Assembly: GCF_037971845.1 (NCBI RefSeq)
Contig: NZ_CP150227.1
Coordinates: 1,488,001 to 1,552,000, forward strand
Source of the DNA: Paenibacillus sp. FSL R5-0766
GTDB lineage: Bacteria > Bacillota > Bacilli > Paenibacillales > Paenibacillaceae
Reading direction: 5' to 3'
Length of the DNA: 64,000 nt
Made by a program: the position numbers and the translations under genes. Shown here one piece after another: positions 18,540 through 26,611 of this stretch (position 1 is its first letter; the number at the start of each line of letters is the position of its first letter). A model generated the notes under the pieces. It searched no databases, was not told the DNA's origin, and saw nothing but the letters and a program-made list of their open reading frames with translations.

Positions 18540-18574
18540 GATAAGTTCACTTTTTGTGAATTTATCTTCTTTTT
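18540..18574 (+). terminator. Rho-independent terminator of cls
   Basis: GATAAGTTCAC (18540-18550) pairs with GTGAATTTATC (18556-18566) around a TTTTT loop and is followed by TTCTTTTT. Confidence 0.85.
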
Positions 18575-18584
18575 GCTAAGTATT

Positions 18585-18675
18585 TTGCGCAAATTTGATC
18601 TTTTATGATATAATAGATATATAAATTATGTCTTGGTGAGGAGGGGAGTCTGCGGGAAAACAGGCTCCCTTTTGC
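18585..18675 (+). promoter_or_regulatory. Promoter with short terminated leader upstream of yitT-like gene
   Basis: TTGCGC (18585-18590) and an extended -10, TGATATAAT (TATAAT at 18609-18614), are 18 bases apart. About 30 bases past the -10 lies a hairpin, GGGAGTCTG (18644-18652) with CAGGCTCCC (18661-18669), followed by TTTT. This would give an RNA of about 55 bases: a small RNA or an attenuator. The remaining ~180 bases before the YitT gene show nothing clear. Confidence 0.45.
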
Positions 18676-18857
18676 TCTCTTCTGAAAGTGCAAACCGGGA
18701 TGAAGACCATTTTGAATCCATTTTATATCGCCTTTAGATGCTTGTGCTTGTATAGCCAGGGTACATGTAGAACGCTGTTTTCTAGATGTAGATTCACCCT
18801 GAGTATTTAAATGATTTATAAAATGGATTCACACACTGATTTAACGGGGGGGATACC

Positions 18858-19769
18858 ATGTCCAATGTAACGGTGAAAGAACTAACAGCCAAGCCAGCTG
18901 ACCGCGGGGTCAAAAGCTCGGTGTTTACATTAAAGCTGCTGCAACGTATTGTGATGATTCTTATTGGTGCTGCACTAATGGCTGTATCACTTGAAATATT
19001 CCTTGTGCCCAATGGCGTAATTGATGGTGGGATTACAGGTATTTCGATTATGGTGTCAGAGCTAACGCATCTGCCACTCGGAGTATTCCTGACCTTGCTC
19101 AACTTGCCATTCCTGATTCTGGGATACAAGCAGATTGGTAAAACATTTGCGTTATCCACGCTGCTTGGGATCGTGGTGATGTCCATCGGGACTGCGTTGT
19201 TGCACCGCGTGCCTGCATTAACACCAGGAGAGCCATTGCTCGGAGCCGTATTCGGCGGATTGATCCTGGGTGTGGGGGTTGGACTCGTGATTCGTTCAGG
19301 TGGTTCACTGGATGGTACGGAGATTGTCGCCATCCTGCTTAGTGAGAAATCACCGTTGTCTGTAGGACAGATCGTATTGTTCATTAACGTGTTTATTTTC
19401 GCAGGTGCAGGATTTGTATTCGGCTGGCCGAACGCCCTGTATTCCATGATTGCATATTATATTGCGATGAAGATGATTGATATTGTGAATGAGGGACTTG
19501 ACCAGTCCAAATCGGTATGGATCATTAGTGATAAATATCGTGATATCGGTTCAGCCCTGACAGACCGTCTTGGTCGTGGTGTAACTTTCCTGGATGGAGA
19601 GGGCGGATTCAGCGGGGACGAGAAAAAGATCATCTTTGTCGTGATCACCCGTTTGGAAGAAGCAAAGCTGAAGACCATCGTTGAAGATTGGGACCCGCAA
19701 GCCTTTGTGGCTATCGGTAACATTCATGATGTGAAGGGCGGACGTTTCAAGAAAAAAGGTATCCATTAG
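18858..19769 (+). CDS. YitT family membrane protein
   Basis: A 303-residue protein of the YitT family. The N-terminal two thirds hold about five membrane segments with the family motifs FLVPNGVIDGGITGISIM, GGLILGVGVGLVIRSGGSLDG and AGFVFGWPNALYSM. The C-terminal ~80 residues form the soluble DUF2179 domain (GRGVTFLDGEGGFSGDEKKI, then VVITRLEEAKLK). Molecular function is unknown; several Bacillales paralogues exist, some in the sporulation regulon. The ATG follows ACGGGGGGG. Confidence 0.88.
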   Translation: MSNVTVKELTAKPADRGVKSSVFTLKLLQRIVMILIGAALMAVSLEIFLVPNGVIDGGITGISIMVSELTHLPLGVFLTLLNLPFLILGYKQIGKTFALSTLLGIVVMSIGTALLHRVPALTPGEPLLGAVFGGLILGVGVGLVIRSGGSLDGTEIVAILLSEKSPLSVGQIVLFINVFIFAGAGFVFGWPNALYSMIAYYIAMKMIDIVNEGLDQSKSVWIISDKYRDIGSALTDRLGRGVTFLDGEGGFSGDEKKIIFVVITRLEEAKLKTIVEDWDPQAFVAIGNIHDVKGGRFKKKGIH

Positions 19770-19792
19770 CGATTGATATACGCATGAATGAT

Positions 19793-19835
19793 AATAGCCG
19801 ACACCCTTGTGATGAGGGAGTCGGCTATTTTTTCT
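19793..19835. terminator. Bidirectional terminator between yitT-like and ligD-polymerase genes
   Basis: AATAGCCGAC (19793-19802) pairs with GTCGGCTATT (19820-19829) and is followed by T residues on the plus strand. The right arm overlaps the last codons of the convergent minus-strand gene. Confidence 0.85.
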
Positions 19836-20715
19836 TCAAATGTTTGAGAATGAGCTCCACCGGTTGGGGTTCAACAGCTGCGATTAAATCACCGGTTTTG
19901 TTCAAGCGTTCAATAATGTTCATCAGATGGTAATCCTGGATGGAGACGTTTCTTCTAACCTCGTCCCAGGTAAGGGGTGTAGAGACAGTGGCCCCGGATT
20001 TGGCACGTGGTGTATAGGGAGCGGCAAGGGTCTTGCCTCCATAATGCTGGAGATAGTCAAAATAAATGCGGTCTCCACGGTCCTTTTTGAGTCGTTCCAG
20101 TGTGAACAGATCCGGGTGCTTCTGAGTGACATATTTACCCACAAAATAACCGATCTCTCTCAATTCATCAAAGGTTACTCCTTGCACAATGGGAACGATG
20201 ATTTGAACTCCTGTTGCGCCCGAAGTTTTGGGAATAGACCTCAGACCAAGGGAAGTCAGGGTTTCGCCAACGATGAGTGCAGCTTGCATGATCCGCGGTT
20301 CATGTTCCTGAGAGGGGTCCAGATCAATCATCCATTCACTGGGCAGATGGCTTCCCACAGTATGCAGAGAAGGATGAAATTCAAGTGCGGCCAGATTGCC
20401 AAGCCATAACAATTCGGGAAGTCCATTCATGACCACATAGCGGATGCCGTCGTGAACTTCAGTCCGCACATAATCTGGTATAGGCTCAGGGGCATTCTTT
20501 TGATAGAAAAATGTCCCTCCAGCGCCGTGGGGATATCTTATCGTGGTGAGAAGTCGATTGCTCGTATACGTGAGCAGATAAGGAGCCAGAGCGGCCAGCT
20601 TTTGCAGATAGATGGCTTTGGTGACACCCGCATCCGGCCATAACAGCTTGTCCGGGTTCGTTACCGTCAGTTCTGTGCCTTCTATTATGATGGTTCCCTG
20701 GATCTTGGGGGCCAT
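19825..20715 (-). CDS. LigD-type polymerase domain protein (NHEJ)
   Basis: A primase-polymerase that fills ends during non-homologous end joining. Family motifs are present in order: VTNPDKLLWPDAGVTKAIYL, TTIRYPHGAGG, FYQKNAPEP, the metal-binding MIDLDPS, and FDYLQHYGGKTLAAPYTPRA with VSTPLTWDEV. It is a free-standing protein of 296 residues, whereas B. subtilis LigD (YkoU) fuses ligase and polymerase. The ATG at 20715 sits 9 bases after AGGAGG; the GTG at 20724 abuts the ribosome site. The ligase half is the next gene upstream on the same strand. Confidence 0.92.
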   Translation of the reverse strand: MAPKIQGTIIIEGTELTVTNPDKLLWPDAGVTKAIYLQKLAALAPYLLTYTSNRLLTTIRYPHGAGGTFFYQKNAPEPIPDYVRTEVHDGIRYVVMNGLPELLWLGNLAALEFHPSLHTVGSHLPSEWMIDLDPSQEHEPRIMQAALIVGETLTSLGLRSIPKTSGATGVQIIVPIVQGVTFDELREIGYFVGKYVTQKHPDLFTLERLKKDRGDRIYFDYLQHYGGKTLAAPYTPRAKSGATVSTPLTWDEVRRNVSIQDYHLMNIIERLNKTGDLIAAVEPQPVELILKHLKKK

Positions 20716-20786
20716 ATGGAACACCTCCTATACGTGTAATGAATTATTGAAACATGGGCCAAAACACGAGTGCAGCGAACTCTTCA

Positions 20787-21737
20787 TCATGGAAGAAGCT
20801 GGTTCGCCAGGCAATCCTCGCGGGTTACATCCGCGAAGGTTTGAATACTGGGATGGCGTAGAGTGTGATGGTGAGTCAGCTCCATATATTGCACTTTGAC
20901 TCCTATTCGTGGTTCCACCCAGGTGGTCTCTGCACTGCGCTCGGGTACATTATGGAACGGTCTGTCCTGTCTGATCAAAGGCTCGACTTGATGTGTGAGT
21001 TCCCGCCACGTATTGGAGTTCAATTTGCCAGTCCCGACATGACCAATATAGACAAAATTAGGCCCATCATATACACCGACCGCGACGGCATTCACAATAC
21101 CGCTGCGGTACGTGACTCCCCCGATCATGGCATATACATCATGCATGATTTTGACTTTCTGCCAGCGCTGGTCCTTGCCCTGTATGCCATAACTGCTGGT
21201 GAGATCCTTGCAGACAATGCCTTCCATCTGATGTTGTCTCATGACCGTAAGCAGGGAAGCGGCATCCAGCGTATTGGTGACCTCCTGAACATGGGGAGCG
21301 GTGTTAAGGACCTCGTGCAACAGGCGCTGTCGATCTGCTAAAGGCTGATCCGTCACCCATTTCCCCTCATAGAACAGGATATCAAATACCATATATGTGA
21401 CCGGAATCTGATGTATGGCTTGGGCGATACCTTCGGGTCTGCTCATCCGATCCCGCCGAAGAACATGATAAAACGAAGGTTTTCCGGTGTCTGGGTCCAG
21501 CGCAATAACTTCTCCATCCAAAATATAAGAGGAGCCTGAACATAAATTGCGTGGTGTTACCAGCTCGGGATACTGTGCGGTTCGATCATGTAATCTGCGA
21601 TTCACCAGGCGCAGCTCATGCCCGTCCTCATAGGCAAGCATGCGGACTCCATCCCACTTGACCTGGGCAATCCATTGCGGTCCTGTGGGTAAGGTATCTC
21701 TGGAGATGGGTTCGAATGGAATCAACGGTTTGAACAT
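20787..21737 (-). CDS. ATP-dependent DNA ligase (LigD ligase domain)
   Basis: Seals DNA ends in end joining. The adenylated lysine lies in VKWDGVRMLAYEDG (residue ~27); downstream motifs are YILDGEVIALD, MVFDILFYEGKW, EGIVCKDL and the RWQKVKI motif V, then an OB-fold tail ending with the GVKVQYMELT region. At 316 residues it is a minimal ligase with no polymerase or nuclease domain. The ATG at 21737 follows AAAGGAG. Only 71 bases separate it from the LigD-polymerase gene, so the two form an operon. Confidence 0.92.
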   Translation of the reverse strand: MFKPLIPFEPISRDTLPTGPQWIAQVKWDGVRMLAYEDGHELRLVNRRLHDRTAQYPELVTPRNLCSGSSYILDGEVIALDPDTGKPSFYHVLRRDRMSRPEGIAQAIHQIPVTYMVFDILFYEGKWVTDQPLADRQRLLHEVLNTAPHVQEVTNTLDAASLLTVMRQHQMEGIVCKDLTSSYGIQGKDQRWQKVKIMHDVYAMIGGVTYRSGIVNAVAVGVYDGPNFVYIGHVGTGKLNSNTWRELTHQVEPLIRQDRPFHNVPERSAETTWVEPRIGVKVQYMELTHHHTLRHPSIQTFADVTREDCLANQLLP

Positions 21738-21882
21738 GGGGTACTCCTTTCTTGTCCGGAGCATTAGAGAAACGAACGCCCTAAACATCATGCGTCTTTT
21801 CGATCTCCATATTTTTTGAATTTAACTTGTCGGAGTAGTCGTTAGGATGCACTAATATGGACGGTCTTATAAAAAGCGAATG

Positions 21883-21938
21883 AAAAAGCCCGGGTATCCG
21901 ATCTCTCTGTGATGTGGAGAAATCAGGTACTCGGGCTT
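21883..21938 (-). terminator. Terminator of the VOC protein gene
   Basis: Read on the minus strand, AAGCCCGAGTACCTGATTTCTC pairs in part with GAGATCGGATACCCGGGCTT, followed by TTTC. It separates the VOC gene from the ligase operon. Confidence 0.8.
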
Positions 21939-21982
21939 GTGTTATGAAATTATCCATAATGATCGTGTGTGTCCTAACAAAA

Positions 21983-22852
21983 TCAATTGGCAGCGGTTAG
22001 ACGTACACGGATGTTCTGTGGGTCTACCGTAAACCAGGTACCCTCCACTTGTGTAACGACTGCACCGGAATGACGCAATTGTTCAAGTGCCTGATCCAAT
22101 TGTTCCTTTGAGGCGTACACAATGGTGAAGTAGTCAATTCCTGTAGCGTTATCTGGATTGACAGGTGCATTCACACCTGCCCAGATATTAAGTCCCAGAT
22201 GATGATGATAGCCGCCTGCGGATACAAATAGTGCTGACATGTTCGCGAAGTTACCCACGATATCAAAACCGAGTATGCCGGTGTAATAGTTGCGGGCTTC
22301 TTCCAGGCTGCGGACGTGGAAATGTACATGACCAATAACAGTGCCAGCAGGCAGACCCTGCCAAGGTTCATTCTCCGATATGGCAAAAAGGCTTTCCACA
22401 TCAACAGGATCACTTGCCATTACGTAGTTATTGTCGCTATCCCGTTTCCAAGTATCACGTGCACGGTCCGCATAGATTTCAATTCCGTTCTGATCGGGAT
22501 CGGAGATATAGAAAGCTTCGCTGACCAAGTGATCGCCTTGGCCGATATCGATACCGGATGCAGCCAGATTACGAAGAGCAAGACCCAGGGACTTGCGGTC
22601 AGGCAGCAGGATGGCGAAATGATACAAGCCAGCGTGTGAGCGTTCCGGCAGGGTAATTCCATCCGTGAGCTCTTCCAATCGCAGCAGGGACTGTTTTCCG
22701 TCGGCTGTCAACGTAGCGACTTTGCCGCTACGCTCCAGTAATTTCAATCCAACCACATTGGTATAGAACTTAATTGAACGCTCCAGGTTCATAATTCGGA
22801 GACTCACTTCACCCAGATGGGTTGTGGCAGGGATTTGATACGTTGTATTCAT
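21983..22852 (-). CDS. VOC family protein, catechol 2,3-dioxygenase-like (CatE type)
   Basis: Two vicinal-oxygen-chelate domains in 289 residues. The first starts THLGEVSLRIMNLERSIKFY and the second VIGHVHFHVRSLEEARNYY; the histidines in HLGEV and GHVHFH and an acidic residue near the C-terminus fit the metal site. This two-domain form resembles B. subtilis CatE/YfiE-type extradiol dioxygenases, but substrate cannot be read from sequence, and glyoxalase-like roles are possible. The ATG follows CAGGAGG. It stands alone between two NHEJ genes with its own terminator. Confidence 0.82.
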   Translation of the reverse strand: MNTTYQIPATTHLGEVSLRIMNLERSIKFYTNVVGLKLLERSGKVATLTADGKQSLLRLEELTDGITLPERSHAGLYHFAILLPDRKSLGLALRNLAASGIDIGQGDHLVSEAFYISDPDQNGIEIYADRARDTWKRDSDNNYVMASDPVDVESLFAISENEPWQGLPAGTVIGHVHFHVRSLEEARNYYTGILGFDIVGNFANMSALFVSAGGYHHHLGLNIWAGVNAPVNPDNATGIDYFTIVYASKEQLDQALEQLRHSGAVVTQVEGTWFTVDPQNIRVRLTAAN

Positions 22853-23093
22853 GATGGTTTCCTCCTGATTATGTGATCATAGATAATAGGGCTTAGTGTT
22901 TGGTTGTTTGTATGCGTTGAAAACGGATTATTTAATTGCATACTGTTGAAGCAGAATTAGAGGGTGACTGTATATTCATAAATAAGTTACTTTTCATAAG
23001 TTAATATAAAATATAAATCAGCTTTCGTCAATCGCATTTTGGAATTATAACTGGAGTTTTATTGACTAGTACTGCTTCAATCGTTCTGTAAAA
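22853..23093. other. Intergenic region upstream of the VOC gene
   Basis: AT-rich stretch with no convincing gene, repeat or riboswitch. It presumably contains the promoter of the VOC gene on the minus strand. Confidence 0.4.
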
Positions 23094-23120
23094 CAAAAAA
23101 ATCCGACTGTGAAGCCGGAT
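23094..23120 (-). terminator. Terminator of the ku gene
   Basis: On the minus strand ATCCG and CGGAT pair around a 10-base loop and are followed by seven T residues. Confidence 0.75.
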
Positions 23121-23177
23121 CGGAGTAGACCTCGTTACATGAGTCATATAACGGAATCGGTCTTGCCTTAGCGACAT

Positions 23178-24092
23178 TCAAACTTTTGGTTTGGGTGTCG
23201 TCTTTTTTCTTTTGGCTGGTGCAGCAGGTGTATCGGATTCTCCTCCGGCAACCGCTTGAGCAGGCGTTTTTCGCGGTGCACGTTTCTTAGGCTTGGCCGT
23301 TGTTGTCCCAGGGTCAGCCGGAATAGGCTTCACGGCCTCGATACTTGCCTGCAAGGCAGCCATCAAATCCATCACATTGGCTTCAGGTTTGGCTGGAGCA
23401 ATCTTGATTTCTTCGCCTGCCACTTTGTGCTGAATAAGATCCAGCAGTTTGCTGCGATAGTCATCGGTGTATTTACCGGGTTCAAAAGGCGTGGACAATT
23501 GATCAATCAGCAACTTTGCCATCGTGAGTTCCTTTTCATTCACGTTCTGCACTTCAGGCAAGTTGGGCACCTGGGAGACAGGACGAATCTCGTCCGGATA
23601 GAAAATCGTCTCCATGGAGAGGCAATCTTCCAGCACACGTATGGCAGCCAGACTGCTTTTCGAGCGAATGGAGATTTTGGCGATCCCAATTTTGCCGGTA
23701 TCTCGCATCGCGTTCATCAACAACTGGTAGGCATTTCCCCCAGCCTGATCGGGCGATAGGTAATATGTTTTCTGAAAATAAATCGGATCAATCTCAGTCA
23801 AGTCCACAAAATCCAGTATGGTAATGGTTTTGCTGGTGGAATCATTTAACGCTTCCAATTCATCTTTCTCGAAGAGTACAAACTTTCCTTTTTCATATTC
23901 ATAGCCTTTGGTGATCTCTTCCCACTTTACGTCCACTTCACAGGAGGGGCATTGACGAACATAAGCGAGCGGGCTGCCGCAGACTTTATGGATATAGCGC
24001 ATGGAGATGTCTTTGTCTTCGGTAGCCGAGAACATTTTGACAGGGACGTGCACAAGGCCAAAACTGATTGCACCTTTCCAGACGGTATGCAT
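23178..24092 (-). CDS. ku: Ku protein (non-homologous end joining)
   Basis: Bacterial Ku homodimers bind double-strand DNA ends and recruit LigD. The N-terminus MHTVWKGAISFGLVHVPVKM and the core IHKVCGSPLAYVRQCPSC are diagnostic. The last ~40 residues are a lysine-, proline- and alanine-rich tail (KPKKRAPRKTP ... KRKKTTPKPK), which helps DNA threading and ligase recruitment in other Ku proteins. The ATG follows AAAGGAG. LigD-ligase and LigD-polymerase are 1.4-4 kb away on the same strand. End joining in Bacillus protects germinating spores, and two spore-type genes lie directly behind this one. Confidence 0.95.
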   Translation of the reverse strand: MHTVWKGAISFGLVHVPVKMFSATEDKDISMRYIHKVCGSPLAYVRQCPSCEVDVKWEEITKGYEYEKGKFVLFEKDELEALNDSTSKTITILDFVDLTEIDPIYFQKTYYLSPDQAGGNAYQLLMNAMRDTGKIGIAKISIRSKSSLAAIRVLEDCLSMETIFYPDEIRPVSQVPNLPEVQNVNEKELTMAKLLIDQLSTPFEPGKYTDDYRSKLLDLIQHKVAGEEIKIAPAKPEANVMDLMAALQASIEAVKPIPADPGTTTAKPKKRAPRKTPAQAVAGGESDTPAAPAKRKKTTPKPKV

Positions 24093-24293
24093 AGATCGGC
24101 TCCTTTCATTGAGGTACCTTTTTATTCAATAGTATGGGCATCTGGTGCAAGGGATAATCGTCTTGTAGATGAACGAATTCGTATGGTTCGGCGAGACTCG
24201 GGGATGATAACAGAAACATGTTTGGATTCCGACAGGAAGACGAGCATGGGATAGGTGGTTATTCTCGCAGCACATATGCCGGGAGGTGCAATA

Positions 24294-24590
24294 TTGAAGA
24301 ACAGACGTGATGAGGAAGAAGCACACAAGCATGCATTTTCTCCGTATCCACTTGCCAAAGCCGAAAGTGCTGAAGAATTCTATACACCTGCTACAGCTGT
24401 AAACTGGGAAGCGGTCACTTCGGAAGAATTGCCCCTTGATCGGGAGTCGTTCATGCTCGACATTGACCGGATGGTGAATGAAGGGTTAGGCGGGGGGCAG
24501 GTTACGGAAGATAACGGGTATATTGGTGAAAGTACAACAGATAGCATGGTTCGAGAGTCACATGATGATCCAGAAGGGGAGTATGAATAA
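24294..24590 (+). CDS. Hypothetical acidic small protein
   Basis: Not recognised. From a TTG at 24294, well spaced from GGGAGGTG, it encodes 98 residues: a charged N-terminus (KNRRDEEEAHKHAF) and an overall acidic, apparently disordered chain. It overlaps the start region of the sspH-like gene, so both are probably read from one transcript, which hints at expression in the forespore. An upstream GTG at 24255 gives a 111-residue version without a ribosome site. Confidence 0.6.
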   Translation: MKNRRDEEEAHKHAFSPYPLAKAESAEEFYTPATAVNWEAVTSEELPLDRESFMLDIDRMVNEGLGGGQVTEDNGYIGESTTDSMVRESHDDPEGEYE

Positions 24591-24591
24591 G

Positions 24592-24771
24592 ATGATGGAT
24601 GCAAAGCGCGCCAAAGCAATCTATGATTCCAAGGATACCATTGCCGTTACATTGGAGGGAGATCCAGTCTGGATCGAGAATGTGGATGAAGCCAATGGTA
24701 TGGCAACCGTTCAGGTTGGCAGCAGGCCGGGAAATACCCAGACGGTTCGTGTGGATCGATTGGAGGAGTAG
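24592..24771 (+). CDS. sspH: H-type small acid-soluble spore protein
   Basis: A 59-residue SASP of the SspH family: DAKRAKAIYDSKDTIAVTL followed by GDPVWIENVDEANGMATVQV and a short tail ending QTVRVDRLEE. These are minor spore-core proteins made late in the forespore under sigma-G in Bacillus. The first ATG (24583) is close to the AAGGGGAG ribosome site; the ATG at 24592 gives the family's usual start. Its presence shows that the organism forms endospores. Confidence 0.9.
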   Translation: MMDAKRAKAIYDSKDTIAVTLEGDPVWIENVDEANGMATVQVGSRPGNTQTVRVDRLEE

Positions 24772-24839
24772 ATACAAGTAGCATATAGTTATTGAGGGAT
24801 TCGAGAATGAATAAAAGCTGAAACTTATGCATAACACGG

Positions 24840-24864
24840 CCGGTACCGAGAGGTGCCGGTTTTT
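24840..24864 (+). terminator. Rho-independent terminator
   Basis: CCGGTACC and GGTGCCGG pair around GAGA and are followed by TTTTT. Confidence 0.9.
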
Positions 24865-24958
24865 GGTTTTTCCTAGTGGGTGTCTGAAACTTCGAAGGAA
24901 GCGAGTTTTGTGACACGTCTAATAATGCATGTTATATTTCAGCTTGCCTCCTTGGATG

Positions 24959-24987
24959 TTGCGGGGGAAGAAAGGGACCGATATAAT
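24959..24987 (+). promoter_or_regulatory. Sigma-A promoter of the tsaE operon
   Basis: TTGCGG (24959-24964) and TATAAT (24982-24987) are 17 bases apart, about 50 bases before the tsaE start. Confidence 0.7.
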
Positions 24988-25037
24988 AAGGTTCAAAGTG
25001 AACTCAGGCGGCTGGACCGCCAAAGGTGGGGCGAATA

Positions 25038-25520
25038 TTGAATCAGACGCACGAGCAGTGGGTGTATCAATCCCATGGCATTGCAGATACAGAAGCACTC
25101 GCTTCCGCACTAGCCAGACAGGCAAACGCCGGCATGGTGGTTGCTTTGGATGGTGATCTGGGCGCGGGGAAAACGGCATTTTCACAGAAATTTGCCTGGC
25201 ATTTGGGTGTACGTGATGTGGTAAGCAGTCCCACATTCACACTAATCAAGGAGTATGAAGGGCGTCTGCCTTTATATCACATGGATGTATATCGCATATC
25301 GCTGGAAGAAGCGGATGAGCTTGGACTTGATGAATACTTCTATGGAACCGGAGTCAGTCTGGTGGAATGGTCGAGTATCATTCCCGAATTGCTGCCGCAA
25401 GAGCACTTGCATGTGCAGATTGAAACAACCGGCCTGGAGGATCGAACGATTACACTGGATGGGTACGGCGAGACTTATGCAGCCATATGCCGACAGTTCA
25501 GACAGAATGGAGTCAAATGA
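25038..25520 (+). CDS. tsaE: tRNA threonylcarbamoyladenosine biosynthesis ATPase TsaE
   Basis: ATPase partner of TsaB-TsaD in making N6-threonylcarbamoyladenosine at position 37 of ANN-decoding tRNAs. The P-loop is GDLGAGKTAF; SSPTFTLIKEYEG, YHMDVYRI and GVSLVEW are family motifs. The TTG at 25038 is about 9 bases from AAAGGTGG and gives the normal length (160). It overlaps tsaB by ATGA. First gene of tsaE-tsaB-rimI-tsaD, equivalent to B. subtilis ydiB-ydiE. Confidence 0.93.
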   Translation: MNQTHEQWVYQSHGIADTEALASALARQANAGMVVALDGDLGAGKTAFSQKFAWHLGVRDVVSSPTFTLIKEYEGRLPLYHMDVYRISLEEADELGLDEYFYGTGVSLVEWSSIIPELLPQEHLHVQIETTGLEDRTITLDGYGETYAAICRQFRQNGVK

Positions 25521-26371
25521 TGATGGAAGATTTACAAAAAGAGCCGCGTCAGCGGTTTTTGGCGTTGGATACATCCACCGCAGTGATGGCAGCTGCGATG
25601 ATGGAAGATCATGCGCTTCTGGAAGAACGCAATGAACGGGCTGAGCGTAACCATTCGGTACACGTTGTACCGGTGATGGAGCAGCTGCTGGCCGCCAGCA
25701 ACACACAGCCTGGGCAACTGGACGGCATTGCCGTTGGCGTTGGCCCAGGCTCGTACACGGGCATCCGCATTGCGGTGACCGCGGCGAAGACACTGGCCTG
25801 GGCATGGGACATCCCCGTAGCCGGGGTGTCCAGCCTTCAGGCCATCGCCTGGGGCGGCTGGCACAGCGGACTTGCCGCCAAGGCAGAAGCTGCGGCAGAG
25901 GATGCCGCAGCAGGGGCTGGCGGAACGCCATCCGCGGACCAGAGCAGCACAGGTGCTGCCCCTGTCCACTGGATCGTTCCGCTTGTGGATGCACGGCGCG
26001 GTCAAGCGTGCACCGCGCTGTTTGCCTCCGCCGGGAGCGATGCGCCCCGGCGTCTGGCGCCTGATGCCATCCGCAAGATGGACGGATGGCTGGAAGCCCT
26101 CGCCGCCCGCATGGCGGAGACGGCGCCGGAAGAGCGGCCCGTAGCCGTCTGGATCGTCGGCGAGACGGGCCCTCATGCTGCGGCAGCGGCGGAGCTTCGC
26201 TGCCCCGAAGGGACGGCGCTCCAGCTCGTACCTTATGAGCTGGAAGGCCGCTGGGTTGGGCGCCTTGGCGCCGCCGCGCTGCTTGCAGGTCAGCGTGATG
26301 ACGTGCATGCGCTGGTACCGAACTACACCCAGCTGTCTGAAGCGGAAGCCAATCTGCTGCGCAAAGGCTAA
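25517..26371 (+). CDS. tsaB: tRNA threonylcarbamoyladenosine biosynthesis protein TsaB
   Basis: Non-catalytic partner of TsaD. The actin-like ATPase fold starts LALDTSTAVMAAAM and has VGPGSYTGIRIAVTAAK near residue 78. The ATG at 25517 overlaps the tsaE stop. At 284 residues it is longer than most TsaB proteins because of an alanine-rich, low-complexity insert (residues ~120-145) and a GC-rich C-terminal half that contrasts with its neighbours. Function should be intact since the N-terminal interaction surface is normal. Confidence 0.92.
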   Translation: MMMEDLQKEPRQRFLALDTSTAVMAAAMMEDHALLEERNERAERNHSVHVVPVMEQLLAASNTQPGQLDGIAVGVGPGSYTGIRIAVTAAKTLAWAWDIPVAGVSSLQAIAWGGWHSGLAAKAEAAAEDAAAGAGGTPSADQSSTGAAPVHWIVPLVDARRGQACTALFASAGSDAPRRLAPDAIRKMDGWLEALAARMAETAPEERPVAVWIVGETGPHAAAAAELRCPEGTALQLVPYELEGRWVGRLGAAALLAGQRDDVHALVPNYTQLSEAEANLLRKG

Positions 26372-26378
26372 AAGAGGT

Positions 26379-26586
26379 TGTTCAAAAAGTCTGCTTTTGA
26401 TTACGAAGGATACCTGGTGGCATCATCAGCATCGAATATGGAATTCAGCCGAAATAAGCGGGAGGCTTACGAAGTATGTTTCCTTTGGAAACATTGTAGT
26501 TGCTCACGTAGTTTACCCTACGCTCCGCTACTCCATTTCTAGCTTCATCCCATCTTCTCGGTACTGAAAACCGGTCTTTTTGAACA
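26379..26586. repeat. MITE-like palindromic element
   Basis: A 208-bp non-coding insert between tsaB and rimI, bounded by 11-bp inverted repeats TGTTCAAAAAG (26379-26389) and CTTTTTGAACA (26576-26586); the match continues imperfectly inward. The inside has further self-complementary stretches (TACGAAG / CTTCGTA-like and GTAGTTTACCCTACG). It breaks an otherwise tightly packed operon. No second copy is in this window. Confidence 0.55.
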
Positions 26587-26611
26587 CGCACTAAAGGGGG
26601 AGGGCAAGCAG

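Noticed and set aside
25272..26308. Long antisense and alternative frames over tsaE and tsaB
   Set aside because: They follow from the high GC content of tsaB; the sense genes have full family motifs and overlapping starts.
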